NCBI RefSeq assembly: GCF_023715615.1
Contig: NZ_JAMBOM010000004.1
Coordinates: forward strand, 62,001 to 126,000
DNA: 64,000 nucleotides
Source of the DNA: Sporosarcina aquimarina
Lineage (GTDB): Bacteria > Bacillota > Bacilli > Bacillales_A > Planococcaceae
Direction: 5' to 3'
Shown: in pieces, positions 11,761 to 21,033 of the stretch
Numbering within the stretch: position 1 is the stretch's first letter
How the letters are laid out: every line of letters starts with the position of its first letter
Translations under genes and position numbers: made by a program
The notes under the pieces: generated by a model
What the model was told of the DNA's origin: nothing
Seen by the model: only the letters and a program-made list of their open reading frames with translations
Database searches by the model: none

Positions 11761-13959
11761 ATGGCTAAAAATCAAGATTTAACGGCAGAGGATATATTTG
11801 AACTCGTCGGTTCCTATATGAATAACGAACACGTCTCATTTGTCGAAAAAGCGTACGAAGCTGCAAAGAGAGCGCATGAAGGTCAGTTCAGGAGTTCTGG
11901 AGAACCTTACATTCTCCATCCGGTGCAAGTAGCTGGGATTCTTGCAGAACTTCAGATGGATCCTTCAACAGTAGCTGCAGGCTTTTTGCATGATGTTGTA
12001 GAAGATACTGAAATTGGCAGAGGTGATATCGTGCGGGACTTCGGTGAAGAAGTCGCAATGCTTGTCGATGGTGTCACCAAACTTGAAAAGTTGAAGTTTA
12101 AAACGAATGAAGAAAAACAAGCTGAAAATCACCGGAAGATGTTTATCGCAATGGCTCAAGATATTCGAGTCATTCTTATTAAACTGGCGGATCGTTTGCA
12201 TAATATGAGGACGTTAAAGTATGTGAAAGAAGAAAAACAACGTCGAATCTCTGCGGAAACACTTGAAATATTTGCACCGCTAGCGCATCGACTCGGAATA
12301 TCTGCGATTAAATGGGAGCTTGAAGACATCGCCCTTCGCTATTTAAACCCCCAGCAATATTACCGCATCGTCAACCTCATGAAACAAAAGCGCGTAGAAC
12401 GAGAAAACTACTTAGCGAATGTCATGGAGCAGATTCATAATGAAATTGGTACGATGGACATTCATGCTGAATTATCCGGTCGTCCCAAGCATTTGTATTC
12501 CATTTATCGAAAAATGGTGTTACAGAAAAAAGAATTCAATGAAATTTACGATTTGCTTGCGGTGCGCATTGTCGTCAAAAGCATTAAAGACTGTTATGCC
12601 GTCCTTGGCATTATCCACACTCTTTGGAAGCCTATGCCTGGGCGCTTCAAAGACTATATTGCGATGCCAAAGCAAAATTTGTATCAATCGTTGCATACGA
12701 CTGTTGTTGGACCTGCGGGTGATCCGCTTGAAGTGCAGATTCGTACTGAGGAGATGCACAAGATCGCTGAATTCGGGGTTGCTGCACACTGGGCGTATAA
12801 AGAAGGAATCACTGCAGATCACCCGGATACAATTGACTCCAAGTTAACATGGTTTAGAGAAATATTGGAAATGCAAAATGAGTCTTCAAATGCAGAAGAA
12901 TTCATGGAGTCATTAAAATTCGACTTATTCTCTGACATGGTATACGTTTTTACACCTGAAGGGGACGTCATCGAACTTCCAAAAGGTTCCATTCCCATCG
13001 ATTTTGCCTATCGTGTTCACTCTGAGGTCGGGAATCGTACAATCGGTGCGAAAGTAAATGGAAAAATGGTTCCTCTTGAAACCGAATTATATACAGGCGA
13101 TATTGTGGAAGTGTTAACGTCTAAACAATCGTTTGGGCCAAGTCGTGATTGGTTGAAAATTGCCAATACATCCCAAGCGCGCAACAAGATCCGCCAGTAT
13201 TTTAAAAAGCAATTGCGAGAAGAGAACATATATCGTGGAAAAGAATTGCTAGAAAAAGAAGTGAAGCATCAAGAATTTATTCAACGCGAAGTAGTCACAC
13301 CAGAAAGTTTACGACGCGTTATTGATAAATATAGTTTTACATCTGAAGAAGATATGTATGCAGCAATAGGATCTGGTGGAATTACCGCACAGCAAGTCGT
13401 GAATCGCATGACGGACAAGATCCGAAAAGAGCGGGAACAGAAGGATGCAATTGATAAAATTGTGTCTGAGATTAAGACTCAGCCACCACCAGCTATGACG
13501 GAATCAGGTGTTGTCGTCAAAGGGCTGGAAAACTTACTCATTCGCTTATCTAAATGTTGCAATCCAGTCCCTGGGGATGAAATTGTTGGGTTCATCACAA
13601 AAGGACGAGGAGTATCGGTTCATCGTGTAGACTGTCCGAATATCCATGCGGATGGGGAGCAAGAGGATCGATTGATAGACGTGAGTTGGGCAGTTTCCGG
13701 TACTGAAAGCGTTAAGAAAGAATTCCAGGTCGATATTGAAATTACAGGCTATGATCGACAAGGACTTTTAAACGAAGTGATGATGGCGGTAGTGGATACA
13801 AAAACGCCGATTGTGGCGGTTTCTGGAAAAGCTGATCGCGTGAAAATCGCTCACATCAGTATGTCCATTAAAATTACAGATCTTCAACACTTGCAACGAA
13901 TTGTCGATAAAATCAAGCAAGTACGAGACATTTATTCCGTTCAACGGATTATTAACTAA
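11761..13959 (+). CDS. relA: RelA/SpoT family bifunctional (p)ppGpp synthetase/hydrolase
   Basis: This is the long RelA-SpoT homologue that makes and breaks (p)ppGpp in the stringent response at the ribosome. Order of domains: HD hydrolase (FLHDVVEDTEI, with LADRLHNMRTL), nucleotidyltransferase synthetase (about residues 230-350), TGS (about 390-450, VYVFTPEGDVIELPKGS), the conserved-cysteine region (SKCCNPVPGDEIVGF) and a C-terminal ACT domain. HD residues and the synthetase segment are intact, so both activities are expected. ATG 11761 follows AGAGGTGAG and gives 732 residues, near the 734 of B. subtilis; an ORF open from 11602 includes the promoter region and is not used. Confidence 0.96.
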   Translation: MAKNQDLTAEDIFELVGSYMNNEHVSFVEKAYEAAKRAHEGQFRSSGEPYILHPVQVAGILAELQMDPSTVAAGFLHDVVEDTEIGRGDIVRDFGEEVAMLVDGVTKLEKLKFKTNEEKQAENHRKMFIAMAQDIRVILIKLADRLHNMRTLKYVKEEKQRRISAETLEIFAPLAHRLGISAIKWELEDIALRYLNPQQYYRIVNLMKQKRVERENYLANVMEQIHNEIGTMDIHAELSGRPKHLYSIYRKMVLQKKEFNEIYDLLAVRIVVKSIKDCYAVLGIIHTLWKPMPGRFKDYIAMPKQNLYQSLHTTVVGPAGDPLEVQIRTEEMHKIAEFGVAAHWAYKEGITADHPDTIDSKLTWFREILEMQNESSNAEEFMESLKFDLFSDMVYVFTPEGDVIELPKGSIPIDFAYRVHSEVGNRTIGAKVNGKMVPLETELYTGDIVEVLTSKQSFGPSRDWLKIANTSQARNKIRQYFKKQLREENIYRGKELLEKEVKHQEFIQREVVTPESLRRVIDKYSFTSEEDMYAAIGSGGITAQQVVNRMTDKIRKEREQKDAIDKIVSEIKTQPPPAMTESGVVVKGLENLLIRLSKCCNPVPGDEIVGFITKGRGVSVHRVDCPNIHADGEQEDRLIDVSWAVSGTESVKKEFQVDIEITGYDRQGLLNEVMMAVVDTKTPIVAVSGKADRVKIAHISMSIKITDLQHLQRIVDKIKQVRDIYSVQRIIN

Positions 13960-13977
13960 CAAAAAGGGGGGGCGGAC

Positions 13978-14418
13978 ATGAAAGTAGTCCTTCAACGTTC
14001 TAAGAAGGCTTCAGTAACAGTCGATGGTACCGTGACAGGTGCAATCGAGCATGGGTATGTACTACTTGTCGGCCTCACGCACACAGACACACAAGAAGAT
14101 GCTGCGTATGTTGCGAAAAAAGTTGCAGGTCTTCGTTTGTTTGAGGATGAAGAAGGAAAGATGAATCGTTCCATTGAGGAAACGGGTGGAGCCATTCTTT
14201 CGGTCTCTCAATTCACGCTTTATGGGGACACGCGTAAAGGAAGACGCCCGAGCTTTATCGATGCAGCCAGACCTGAGACTGCAGAGCCTCTTTACGATTA
14301 TTTCAACGAACAGCTTCGTGCCTATGGTTTAAATGTAGAAACCGGAATTTTCGGTGCGATGATGGATGTTGCGCTCGTGAACGATGGTCCAGTAACAATT
14401 ATTGTTGAATCCAAATAA
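13978..14418 (+). CDS. dtd: Dtd, D-aminoacyl-tRNA deacylase
   Basis: Dtd hydrolyses D-aminoacyl-tRNAs (and glycyl-tRNA Ala), protecting translation from mischarging. The 146-residue protein is full length and has the two active-site motifs [17 protein letters not shown] and the C-terminal [10 protein letters not shown], which supplies the Gly-cisPro element across the dimer. A very purine-rich site (AAAAAGGGGGGGCGG) lies before the ATG, 18 bp after relA, so the two are one operon as in B. subtilis. Confidence 0.96.
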   Translation: MKVVLQRSKKASVTVDGTVTGAIEHGYVLLVGLTHTDTQEDAAYVAKKVAGLRLFEDEEGKMNRSIEETGGAILSVSQFTLYGDTRKGRRPSFIDAARPETAEPLYDYFNEQLRAYGLNVETGIFGAMMDVALVNDGPVTIIVESK

Positions 14419-14462
14419 AAACGTCCGCTGCTAGCCAACTCTAGGCTGCAGCGGACGTTTTT
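14418..14462. terminator. Bidirectional terminator between dtd and the amidase gene
   Basis: A 14-bp perfect stem, AAAACGTCCGCTGC at 14418-14431 with its complement at 14448-14461, has A and T runs on its two sides, so it can end both convergent transcripts. The amidase stop codon (14462-14464) touches it. Confidence 0.88.
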
Positions 14463-16000
14463 CATTGTGCGTCAAAATAATGAAGAAGTCCTTTGTAAAT
14501 TCCTTGTGAGGCCTGTTCTCTAAAATAAGAACTCGTAAGTACACGTTCTTCGGAAGAATTTGATAAAAATCCTAATTCAATAAGGACTGCAGGCAATCTA
14601 TTTTCACGCAGAACCAAGTAATTAGCAGGCTGTGTACCGCGATTATTTAGATCGATGGAGCCGGAGAGCCCGTCATTGATTGCTTGTGCAAAAGAATGTT
14701 GAGTAGACTGCGTGTAATAGGTGGTGAACCCCGTAATGGCTCGGTCTGGATTCGCATCATAATGCAGACTGACGAAGACATCTGCACCTTCCTGTTGAGC
14801 GATAGACGTACGCTTACGAAGAGACACATATGTATCCGAATTTCGTGTCATGACGACGGTAGCGCCTGCATCTTTTAACTTCCCAGCAAGTAGTTCTGCA
14901 GTAAGCAACGTTAAATCTTTTTCGTCTGTTCCATGTGAACCGGTTGTACCACGGTCATTGCCCCCATGACCAGGATCTAAGGCAATTGTGATTCCTTTTA
15001 AAGTCCCTGGTACTCGCTTTGGTTTTTTCGGAATTGTCGTTTTCGATGCGGTAGAGATGTCGGAGGAATTGACAACCCAATCAGCGACATATGCGGTTCC
15101 TCCAGTTGGCAGATGGACCTCATACCAGTCGTCTTTCTTTTCAATCACTTGGAACACATCTCCAGCGTCAGCACGTAAGGCAACGTCTGAGGAGGTAGTC
15201 GGTTCTACTCGGATATTTGTTCCGTTTGTGACGATTGAGACGGTCTTTGTAGAGCTTTTTGAAGTACTTGTACTCTTGTTTGAAAGTTCACCATGGAAAG
15301 AGTACACCCATCCGGATTTTTTACCTGCCAATGTAATCCTTACCCAGTTGCCCTCTATTTTTTGAATGGGGTATGTTTCGTTCTTGCTCACAGTCGAAAC
15401 ACGTCTTGAGGTCTGGTCAGGCTTCTTTCGGACATTTAATTTGTCAACTGACACAGTAAATGTATTGGCATCAGTAACTTTAGGTTTATCCGATGTTGAA
15501 TCGGTCTGTTTTTGGTCTGAATCTACTTCAGTTATGTATGTCGTGTGAACCCAACCTTCCATGCCATCTACAATAATTGAAGCCCATTCGCCTTGGTATT
15601 CAATCAGTTCTGCAAGATCACCGGAACGTAATTTTCCAATAGCTGCAGAAGCAATAGAAGGAGACGATCGGATATTTAGTGAATCGACACGGGATACGAT
15701 GGTTTTTCCGTCGTTGGATCCACTGTCATAGGATTTGGTAAGCCAAGAAGCAATCCATCCAGTTTCACCATCAACCATTATTTGTAGCCAATCATCTGAA
15801 CGATCGATGACTTGCACGTTTTGCCCATTTTTTAGCTTTCCTGTTAATGAATAGGTGAGCCCCGGACCAGAACGTACATTGAGGGTAGGAGAATTGACAA
15901 CTACCGTTTTTCCTGAAGAATCCGCAGTCGCGGGGTGTGCATCTAGCAGCGTTACCGAGAACAATAGGATAGCGGCTACTAGTTTCGCAAGTTTTGTCAT
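14462..16000 (-). CDS. Secreted N-acetylmuramoyl-L-alanine amidase with four SH3b domains (YrvJ-like)
   Basis: A 512-residue cell-wall hydrolase that cleaves the amide bond between N-acetylmuramic acid and the stem peptide. It has a signal peptide (about residues 1-26), four bacterial SH3 domains (about 31-88, 98-155, 176-232 and 250-310; each with a LNVRxxP or NIRxxP core) and a C-terminal Amidase_3 catalytic domain from about 330. Zinc and catalytic residues are visible: the His of LDPGHGG, the Glu of DEKDL, the His of SLHYDAN and the Glu of LIELGFLSN. ATG 16000 follows AAGGAG at nine bases; an in-frame ATG 21 bp upstream overlaps that site. The position matches B. subtilis yrvJ. Confidence 0.9.
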   Translation of the reverse strand: MTKLAKLVAAILLFSVTLLDAHPATADSSGKTVVVNSPTLNVRSGPGLTYSLTGKLKNGQNVQVIDRSDDWLQIMVDGETGWIASWLTKSYDSGSNDGKTIVSRVDSLNIRSSPSIASAAIGKLRSGDLAELIEYQGEWASIIVDGMEGWVHTTYITEVDSDQKQTDSTSDKPKVTDANTFTVSVDKLNVRKKPDQTSRRVSTVSKNETYPIQKIEGNWVRITLAGKKSGWVYSFHGELSNKSTSTSKSSTKTVSIVTNGTNIRVEPTTSSDVALRADAGDVFQVIEKKDDWYEVHLPTGGTAYVADWVVNSSDISTASKTTIPKKPKRVPGTLKGITIALDPGHGGNDRGTTGSHGTDEKDLTLLTAELLAGKLKDAGATVVMTRNSDTYVSLRKRTSIAQQEGADVFVSLHYDANPDRAITGFTTYYTQSTQHSFAQAINDGLSGSIDLNNRGTQPANYLVLRENRLPAVLIELGFLSNSSEERVLTSSYFREQASQGIYKGLLHYFDAQ

Positions 16001-16067
16001 AACATCACTCTCCTTTCTCATTATTGTAAAAGAGATTGTCGAAAAAGACTAGAGAAAATGAAAAAGG

Positions 16068-16098
16068 TTGACACATTTGCAACAGATGGTACTATTAT
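16068..16098 (+). promoter_or_regulatory. Promoter of the hisS-aspS T-box leader
   Basis: A consensus TTGACA at 16068-16073 is followed by TACTAT at 16090-16095 (16-base spacer), overlapping TATTAT at 16093-16098. It places the transcript start near 16103, just before the T-box structure. Confidence 0.65.
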
Positions 16099-16378
16099 TG
16101 TTAACTACATGAAGTATTCATGTCGATGACTTGGAAAGTAATCAAGATTGTGGCTGAACAGAGAAGGGCGGACGTGGCTGAAATCCCCCTGCAGACTAAC
16201 TTGAAGAACAACACCAACGAGACTCTTTACTGAAACGCCTGAGTGGCCTACTAGGTAAGGACGGAGCCGGCCGTTATCCGGATACGAGTGGACGTCATAG
16301 ACGTCAATTTGGGTGGAACCGCGGAAGCTAATTACAAGCTCTCGTCCCTTGCATACGCAAGGGGTGGGAGCTTTTTTG
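16099..16378 (+). promoter_or_regulatory. T-box riboswitch leader for hisS-aspS
   Basis: A T-box leader reads the charging state of a tRNA and antiterminates when the tRNA is uncharged. The diagnostic T-box TGGGTGGAACCGCGG is at 16310-16324. It is followed by a competing terminator, AAGCTC...CCCTTGC-atac-GCAAGGG...GAGCTT, at 16336-16377 with a T run. Stem I occupies roughly 16115-16235; the AGTAA segment near 16136-16140 resembles the conserved 5' motif. The likely specifier is CAC (His) at 16212-16214, within CACCAACGAGAC; a GAC (Asp) occurs nine bases later. I assigned the codon by eye, so it is tentative. Confidence 0.88.
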
Positions 16379-16417
16379 TATTTCCGTAGAACTGAAACAG
16401 ATGAGAGGGGCTTACCA

Positions 16418-17680
16418 ATGAAGTTTAAAGTACCAAGAGGAACACAAGACATTCTGCCAGCCGAATCTTGGAAATGGCAAAAAGTTGAACAACTGATCCG
16501 TGAAGCTTGTGAAGTCTACCGCTATTCAGAAATTCGCACACCGATGTTTGAACAGACGGAACTTTTCCAACGTGCTGTAGGGGATACTACAGATATCGTA
16601 TCGAAAGAGATGTATACGTTCAAAGACCGTGGAGATCGTTCCATGACATTACGTCCTGAAGGAACAGCTCCAGTCGTTCGTTCGTTCATCGAACATAAAA
16701 TGTTTGGCTGGGTTGATCAACCCGTTAAATTGTATTACATTGAGCCGATGTTCCGATACGAACGTCAGCAAGCAGGTCGCTATCGCCAATTTGTCCAATT
16801 TGGCACAGAAGCAATCGGAAGTGCTGATCCAGCAATTGATGCTGAAGTGATCTCACTCGCGCTCGAAGTTTACAAGCGTGCAGGTCTAAAGGACATCAAG
16901 CTTGTCTTAAATTCACTTGGGGATAAAGAGTCACGTACCGCTCACAGAGATGCGCTCGTTGCGCATTTCACACCACATATCGACGAGTTCTGTTCCGATT
17001 GCCAGAACCGGTTAGAGAAAAATCCATTGCGAATTTTGGATTGTAAAGTGGATCACGAGCACCCACTCATGAAAACTGCTCCATCCTTAACTGATTATTT
17101 GAATGAGGAATCTCGTGCGTATTTCGAAGCATTGAAAACGTTATTGACGAAATCTGGAATTACGTATGAACTAGATCCAAACTTGGTTCGTGGCCTTGAC
17201 TACTATAACCACACTGCCTTCGAAATCATGAGTACGGCTGAAGGCTTCGGTGCTATCACGACGCTTTGCGGCGGTGGACGTTACAATGGTTTGTCTGAAG
17301 AAATGGGTGGTCCTGCAGCTCCAGGAATCGGTTTCGGAATGAGTATCGAACGCTTGCTGTTAGCTCTAGAAGCAGAGCAAGTGACACTCACGAATGACGA
17401 TGCTCTTGACGTTTACGTTGTAACGCTTGGTGAAGCGGCGAGGAAAGAAGGTTTCCAAGTACTTCAGCAATTGCGTTCTGCAGGTATCCGAGCGGATATG
17501 GACTACCTCGATCGGAAGATGAAAGCGCAAATGAAGTCCGCTGACCGATTACAAGCTAAATGGGTTACGGTAATCGGGGAAGAGGAAGTCGAACAACAAA
17601 TAGTCCAACTTAAAAACATGACAGAAGGTACACAGCAATCCGTTACCATCACCGAACTAATCGAACTTATCAAAGGCTAA
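16418..17680 (+). CDS. hisS: HisS, histidyl-tRNA synthetase
   Basis: HisS charges tRNA-His. The 420-residue class II synthetase has motif 2 (FRYERQQAGRYRQF), the His-specific LVRGLDYYNHTAFE and CGGGRYNGL segments, motif 3 (GIGFGMSIERLLLAL), and the C-terminal anticodon-binding domain from about residue 325. I chose ATG 16418, which follows GAGAGGGG and gives the normal N-terminus MKFKVPRGTQDILP; a longer in-frame reading starts inside the T-box terminator. It is the first gene of the hisS-aspS operon, 20 bp before aspS. Confidence 0.97.
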   Translation: MKFKVPRGTQDILPAESWKWQKVEQLIREACEVYRYSEIRTPMFEQTELFQRAVGDTTDIVSKEMYTFKDRGDRSMTLRPEGTAPVVRSFIEHKMFGWVDQPVKLYYIEPMFRYERQQAGRYRQFVQFGTEAIGSADPAIDAEVISLALEVYKRAGLKDIKLVLNSLGDKESRTAHRDALVAHFTPHIDEFCSDCQNRLEKNPLRILDCKVDHEHPLMKTAPSLTDYLNEESRAYFEALKTLLTKSGITYELDPNLVRGLDYYNHTAFEIMSTAEGFGAITTLCGGGRYNGLSEEMGGPAAPGIGFGMSIERLLLALEAEQVTLTNDDALDVYVVTLGEAARKEGFQVLQQLRSAGIRADMDYLDRKMKAQMKSADRLQAKWVTVIGEEEVEQQIVQLKNMTEGTQQSVTITELIELIKG

Positions 17681-17700
17681 TTGAAGAGAGGCAGTGTTGA

Positions 17701-19467
17701 ATGATGCAGCGAACACACTATTGTGGAGAACTAAATGAGCAACAAATCGGTCAAGAAGTAATGTTAAAGGGATGGGTTCAAAAACGTCGTGACCTCGGGG
17801 GACTAATCTTCGTGGATATGCGTGACCGTACAGGAATCGTACAAGCGGTTTTCAACCCTGCAATTTCTGAAGACGCACTCGCAACTGCTGAAAAGTTACG
17901 GAGCGAATTCGTTATTTCAATTACGGGTAACGTAGTGGAACGTGAAGAACGGACGAAAAACAAGAATTTGAAAACGGGAGCTATTGAAGTTCAAGTGACA
18001 GAGCTCACAATTATCAATGAAGCGAAAAACCCTCCGTTTTTAATTGAAGACGACACTGATGTCAGTGAAGAGTTACGTTTGAAATATCGATATCTAGATC
18101 TTCGTCGTCCACAATTAGCACGTACATTCAAAATGCGTTCGGATATTACGAAAACAGTCCGTAACTTCTTGGATGGAGAAGGCTTCCTAGAAGTGGAGAC
18201 ACCAATCCTAACAAAGTCGACACCTGAAGGCGCACGGGACTATCTCGTTCCAAGCCGTGTCCATGAAGGTGAGTTCTATGCACTTCCCCAATCACCACAG
18301 CTCTTCAAACAGATGTTGATGGTATCCGGTTTTGACCGCTATTTCCAAATTGCGCGTTGTTTCCGTGATGAAGACTTGCGCGCGGATCGTCAGCCGGAAT
18401 TCACTCAAATTGATATGGAAATGAGTTTCATGTCAATCGAAGAAATCATCGAGTTGAACGAACGTCTTATGCAAAAAGTCATGAATGATGTGAAAGAACT
18501 TACTATCGAAGGACCGTTTAAACGAATTACGTATACGGATGCAATGGCACGGTACGGTTCGGATAAACCGGATACACGTTTTGCAATGGAACTCATAGAC
18601 GTTTCTGAAATTGTTAAGGAAACAGCATTTAAAGTGTTCACTGGTGCTTTGGAAGCTGGCGGCCAAGTGAAATTGATCAATGTAAAAGGTGCTGCAGCAG
18701 ATTATTCCCGCAAAGATATTGATGGTTTCGGTGAATTTGCAGCGGTTTATGGTGCAAAAGGATTAGCGTGGTTGAAATGTGAGGAAGATGGTCTAAAAGG
18801 TCCGATTTCGAAGTTCTTCGAAGGCGAAACTGCTGAAGCACTTAAAACAGCGGCAGATGCACAACCGGGTGACTTGTTATTATTCGCTGCGGATAAAAAA
18901 TCAGTGGTGGCTGACACGCTTGGTGCACTTCGTATGAAGTTCGGTCGCGAACGAGGACTAATCGACGAAACCCTTTATAACTTCCTATGGGTCACAGACT
19001 GGCCATTGTTTGAATACGACGAGGAAGATGGACGTTATTATGCAGCCCACCATCCATTCACAATGCCAGCAGACGTAGAAGAACTTGTATCGAGTCCCGA
19101 AACAGTCAAAGCATTAGCGTACGACTTAGTGCTAAATGGTTACGAACTAGGCGGTGGTTCACTCCGTATTTACGAACGCGATGTTCAAGAAAAAATGTTT
19201 AAAGCACTTGGATTTACAGATGAACAAGCACGAGAACAATTTGGATTCCTTCTCGATGCGTTCGAATACGGTACGCCTCCACACGGCGGAATTGCATTCG
19301 GCCTTGACCGTCTCGTCATGTTGCTTTCTGGTTCTACTAACCTACGTGACACCATTGCATTCCCGAAAACAGCAAGTGCAACTGATTTGTTAACAGCGGC
19401 TCCAGACGTTGTTGACCCTAAACAACTGAAGGAATTGCACATCCAATTGGCGGACGAACAAAAATAG
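17701..19467 (+). CDS. aspS: AspS, aspartyl-tRNA synthetase
   Basis: AspS charges tRNA-Asp. The 588-residue bacterial-type class II enzyme begins with an OB-fold anticodon-binding domain (about residues 1-105), then the catalytic core with [22 protein letters not shown], motif 2 ([18 protein letters not shown]), the bacterial GAD insertion domain in the middle, and motif 3 ([14 protein letters not shown]). Two ATGs stand in tandem at 17701 and 17704 after AGAGAGG; either could be used. It is cotranscribed with hisS under the T-box. Whether it also charges tRNA-Asn cannot be told from sequence alone. Confidence 0.97.
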   Translation: MMQRTHYCGELNEQQIGQEVMLKGWVQKRRDLGGLIFVDMRDRTGIVQAVFNPAISEDALATAEKLRSEFVISITGNVVEREERTKNKNLKTGAIEVQVTELTIINEAKNPPFLIEDDTDVSEELRLKYRYLDLRRPQLARTFKMRSDITKTVRNFLDGEGFLEVETPILTKSTPEGARDYLVPSRVHEGEFYALPQSPQLFKQMLMVSGFDRYFQIARCFRDEDLRADRQPEFTQIDMEMSFMSIEEIIELNERLMQKVMNDVKELTIEGPFKRITYTDAMARYGSDKPDTRFAMELIDVSEIVKETAFKVFTGALEAGGQVKLINVKGAAADYSRKDIDGFGEFAAVYGAKGLAWLKCEEDGLKGPISKFFEGETAEALKTAADAQPGDLLLFAADKKSVVADTLGALRMKFGRERGLIDETLYNFLWVTDWPLFEYDEEDGRYYAAHHPFTMPADVEELVSSPETVKALAYDLVLNGYELGGGSLRIYERDVQEKMFKALGFTDEQAREQFGFLLDAFEYGTPPHGGIAFGLDRLVMLLSGSTNLRDTIAFPKTASATDLLTAAPDVVDPKQLKELHIQLADEQK

Positions 19468-19515
19468 GAAATTAGGACTTTTCTGAATTAAACAGATAAT
19501 TTCATATGCAAATTA

Positions 19516-19544
19516 TTGAATCACAAGAAGTCGTATGATATGAT
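19516..19544 (+). promoter_or_regulatory. Sigma-A promoter for 6S RNA
   Basis: TTGAAT at 19516-19521 and TATGAT at 19539-19544 have an ideal 17-base spacer and place the transcript start near 19551, right at the 5' strand of the 6S closing stem. Confidence 0.8.
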
Positions 19545-19550
19545 ACACCT

Positions 19551-19742
19551 AACAACAAATCCTGAGGTGTTCGTTATTTGCCAGACAGTTTTGACCGAAC
19601 ACTTCAATCGTCGGGAGTCTAGATTCTTCTTATGATGACATGCCTGTCATGGGACCTCAGAAGTGAGTAGATTGGACACCCACCTGCATCGTGCGGGTTC
19701 AAAACGATATTACAAAGACGGCACATTCGGGATTTGTTTCTT
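19551..19742 (+). ncRNA. ssrS: 6S RNA (BsrA/SsrS type)
   Basis: 6S RNA binds the housekeeping RNA polymerase by mimicking an open promoter and is released by product-RNA synthesis. The 5' segment AACAAATCCTGAGGTGT (about 19555-19571) pairs, with G-U wobbles, with ACATTCGGGATTTGTT near 19724-19739, the characteristic closing stem. The long central part is irregularly paired, as expected. The length of about 190 nt and the position between aspS and tcdA are those of B. subtilis bsrA. Ends are approximate. A sigma-A promoter lies directly upstream and a terminator about 12 nt downstream. Confidence 0.88.
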
Positions 19743-19754
19743 ATGTGAATGGTC

Positions 19755-19784
19755 ACCTCTCGGCAGTCTTGCTGAGAGGTTTTT
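19755..19784 (+). terminator. Rho-independent terminator after 6S RNA
   Basis: ACCTCTCGGCA at 19755-19765 pairs, with one wobble, with TGCTGAGAGGT at 19770-19780 and is followed by TTTT. Confidence 0.85.
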
Positions 19785-19820
19785 ATTTGTGAATTACGGA
19801 GAAGAGAGGTTGTTAAAAAA

Positions 19821-20591
19821 ATGCTGAATCAGTTTTCAAGAAACGAATTATCCATTGGCAAAGAAGGCGTCAAGAGAATGAGCGACACAACTGTTGCGAT
19901 ATTAGGCGTTGGCGGAGTTGGATCTTTCGCTGCTGAAGCATGCGCACGTAGCGGAGTAGGTAAAATAATTTTAGTAGATAAAGATGATGTAGATATTACC
20001 AATATTAATCGTCAATTAGTAGCTTATTTGTCTACTGTTGGACGCTCAAAAGTGGAAGTGATGGTGGAGCGAATTCAAGATATTAACGAAAATTGCGAAA
20101 TTGTTCCGCTTCATATGTTTTATACGGAGGAGACTGCTGAGCGATTTTTCGAACAAAAGCCGGATTATGTAATCGACGCCTCTGATACAATCAGTTACAA
20201 AATTCACTTAATCGAACAGTGTCATAAGCGCGGTATTAAAATCATTTCAAGTATGGGGGCAGCGAACAAAATCGATCCTACCCGATTCCAAATTGCAGAT
20301 ATCTCTAAAACACACACAGACCCAATTGCAAAAGTGATTCGTACGCGTCTACGTAAACTAGGCATCCACAAAGGAGTACCTGTTGTATTTTCAGATGAAA
20401 GCCCAATCATTGTCCGTCCAGATGTCGTAGAGACGGTTGGGAAGCCAGATGCTGAAATCCGGAAAGCGAAGATGCCTCCCGCATCAAATTCCTATTGCCC
20501 ATCCGTAGCGGGCCTTGTCTGTGCAAGCTGGGTATTGAATGACATCACAGCAGATATCCCACTGGAACGCGTGAATGACGCAAAAAAATGA
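19821..20591 (+). CDS. tcdA: TcdA, tRNA threonylcarbamoyladenosine dehydratase
   Basis: TcdA is an E1-like, ATP-dependent enzyme that cyclises t6A to ct6A at position 37 of ANN-decoding tRNAs. The 256-residue product has the nucleotide-binding motif ILGVGGVGSFAAEACARSG, the DKDDVDITNINRQ segment of the ThiF/MoeB fold and the conserved VIDASDTISYK. It has the YrvM position after aspS and 6S RNA. The ribosome site is weak and distant (AGAGG about 11 bases before ATG 19821). The downstream rarA gene of B. subtilis is absent here, replaced by a repeat-rich intergenic region. Confidence 0.92.
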   Translation: MLNQFSRNELSIGKEGVKRMSDTTVAILGVGGVGSFAAEACARSGVGKIILVDKDDVDITNINRQLVAYLSTVGRSKVEVMVERIQDINENCEIVPLHMFYTEETAERFFEQKPDYVIDASDTISYKIHLIEQCHKRGIKIISSMGAANKIDPTRFQIADISKTHTDPIAKVIRTRLRKLGIHKGVPVVFSDESPIIVRPDVVETVGKPDAEIRKAKMPPASNSYCPSVAGLVCASWVLNDITADIPLERVNDAKK

Positions 20592-20616
20592 GGGAAGGTG
20601 GGGGAGAGTTGACTGG

Positions 20617-20766
20617 TGATCATAAATCGTAAAATATGATCAAATACTGAGGAAAATGATCATAAATTTTGAGAAGTGATCATAAACTTTTATAAATGAT
20701 CATAAAGGTAAAAAGATGATCTTAAACCTGAAAAAGTAATCATAAATCCCGAAATCTGCTCATAAC
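20617..20766. repeat. 20-nt-period repeat array, left block
   Basis: Eight copies of a degenerate element starting TGATCATAAA lie at exactly 20-nt steps: 20617, 20637, 20657, 20677, 20697, 20717, 20737 and 20757. The core TGATCAT is perfect in four copies; others differ by one to two bases (TGATCAA, TGATCTT, TAATCAT, TGCTCAT). The remaining ten bases of each unit are A-rich and variable, often ending GAAAAG or similar. The array begins about 25 bp after the tcdA stop. Function is unknown. Confidence 0.9.
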
Positions 20767-20771
20767 ACCTT

Positions 20772-20987
20772 TCAAAAAATCCATTGAATTCGACAAGCTA
20801 CTTTACCGAAGCTAAAGTACAAAAAAAGTGAAGCGATGCCAATAATTAATCCTTTAACAAGAGAGAATTGGTGACCGATATCGTTTGTTTCTACTAGAAG
20901 GTCAAGAATTAAAAGATTTGATTGGTTAAGTGCACTTCGATTAATTGGACTCGTATCTTCTCGTCTACTTAATAACCAACCTGCCAT
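20772..20987 (-). CDS. Possible small ORF or remnant between the repeat arrays
   Basis: A 71-codon reading frame with a hydrophobic C-terminal segment (GLIIGIASLFLYFSFG, about residues 46-61) and a polar N-terminal half. I do not recognise it. It has no ribosome site, and its ATG lies inside the stem-loop at 20978-21004, so it may be the 3' remnant of a lost gene or chance. It is listed because it fills the segment between the two 20-nt arrays and its composition is protein-like. Confidence 0.25.
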   Translation of the reverse strand: MAGWLLSRREDTSPINRSALNQSNLLILDLLVETNDIGHQFSLVKGLIIGIASLFLYFSFGKVACRIQWIF

Positions 20988-21004
20988 CTTACTGGCAGGT
21001 TTTT
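20978..21004 (+). terminator. Terminator-like hairpin between the repeat arrays
   Basis: AACCTGCC at 20978-20985 pairs with GGCAGGTT at 20994-21001 and a T run follows on the + strand. No clear + strand gene precedes it, so it may end an untranslated RNA from the 20.77-20.98 kb segment. Confidence 0.7.
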
Positions 21005-21033
21005 AGTTTTCGTCTATCATCAAACGCTTGGAA

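Noticed and set aside
14988..15365. 125-codon + strand ORF opposite the amidase gene
   Set aside because: It is the antisense of the SH3b-rich coding region; the amidase frame has full domain support.
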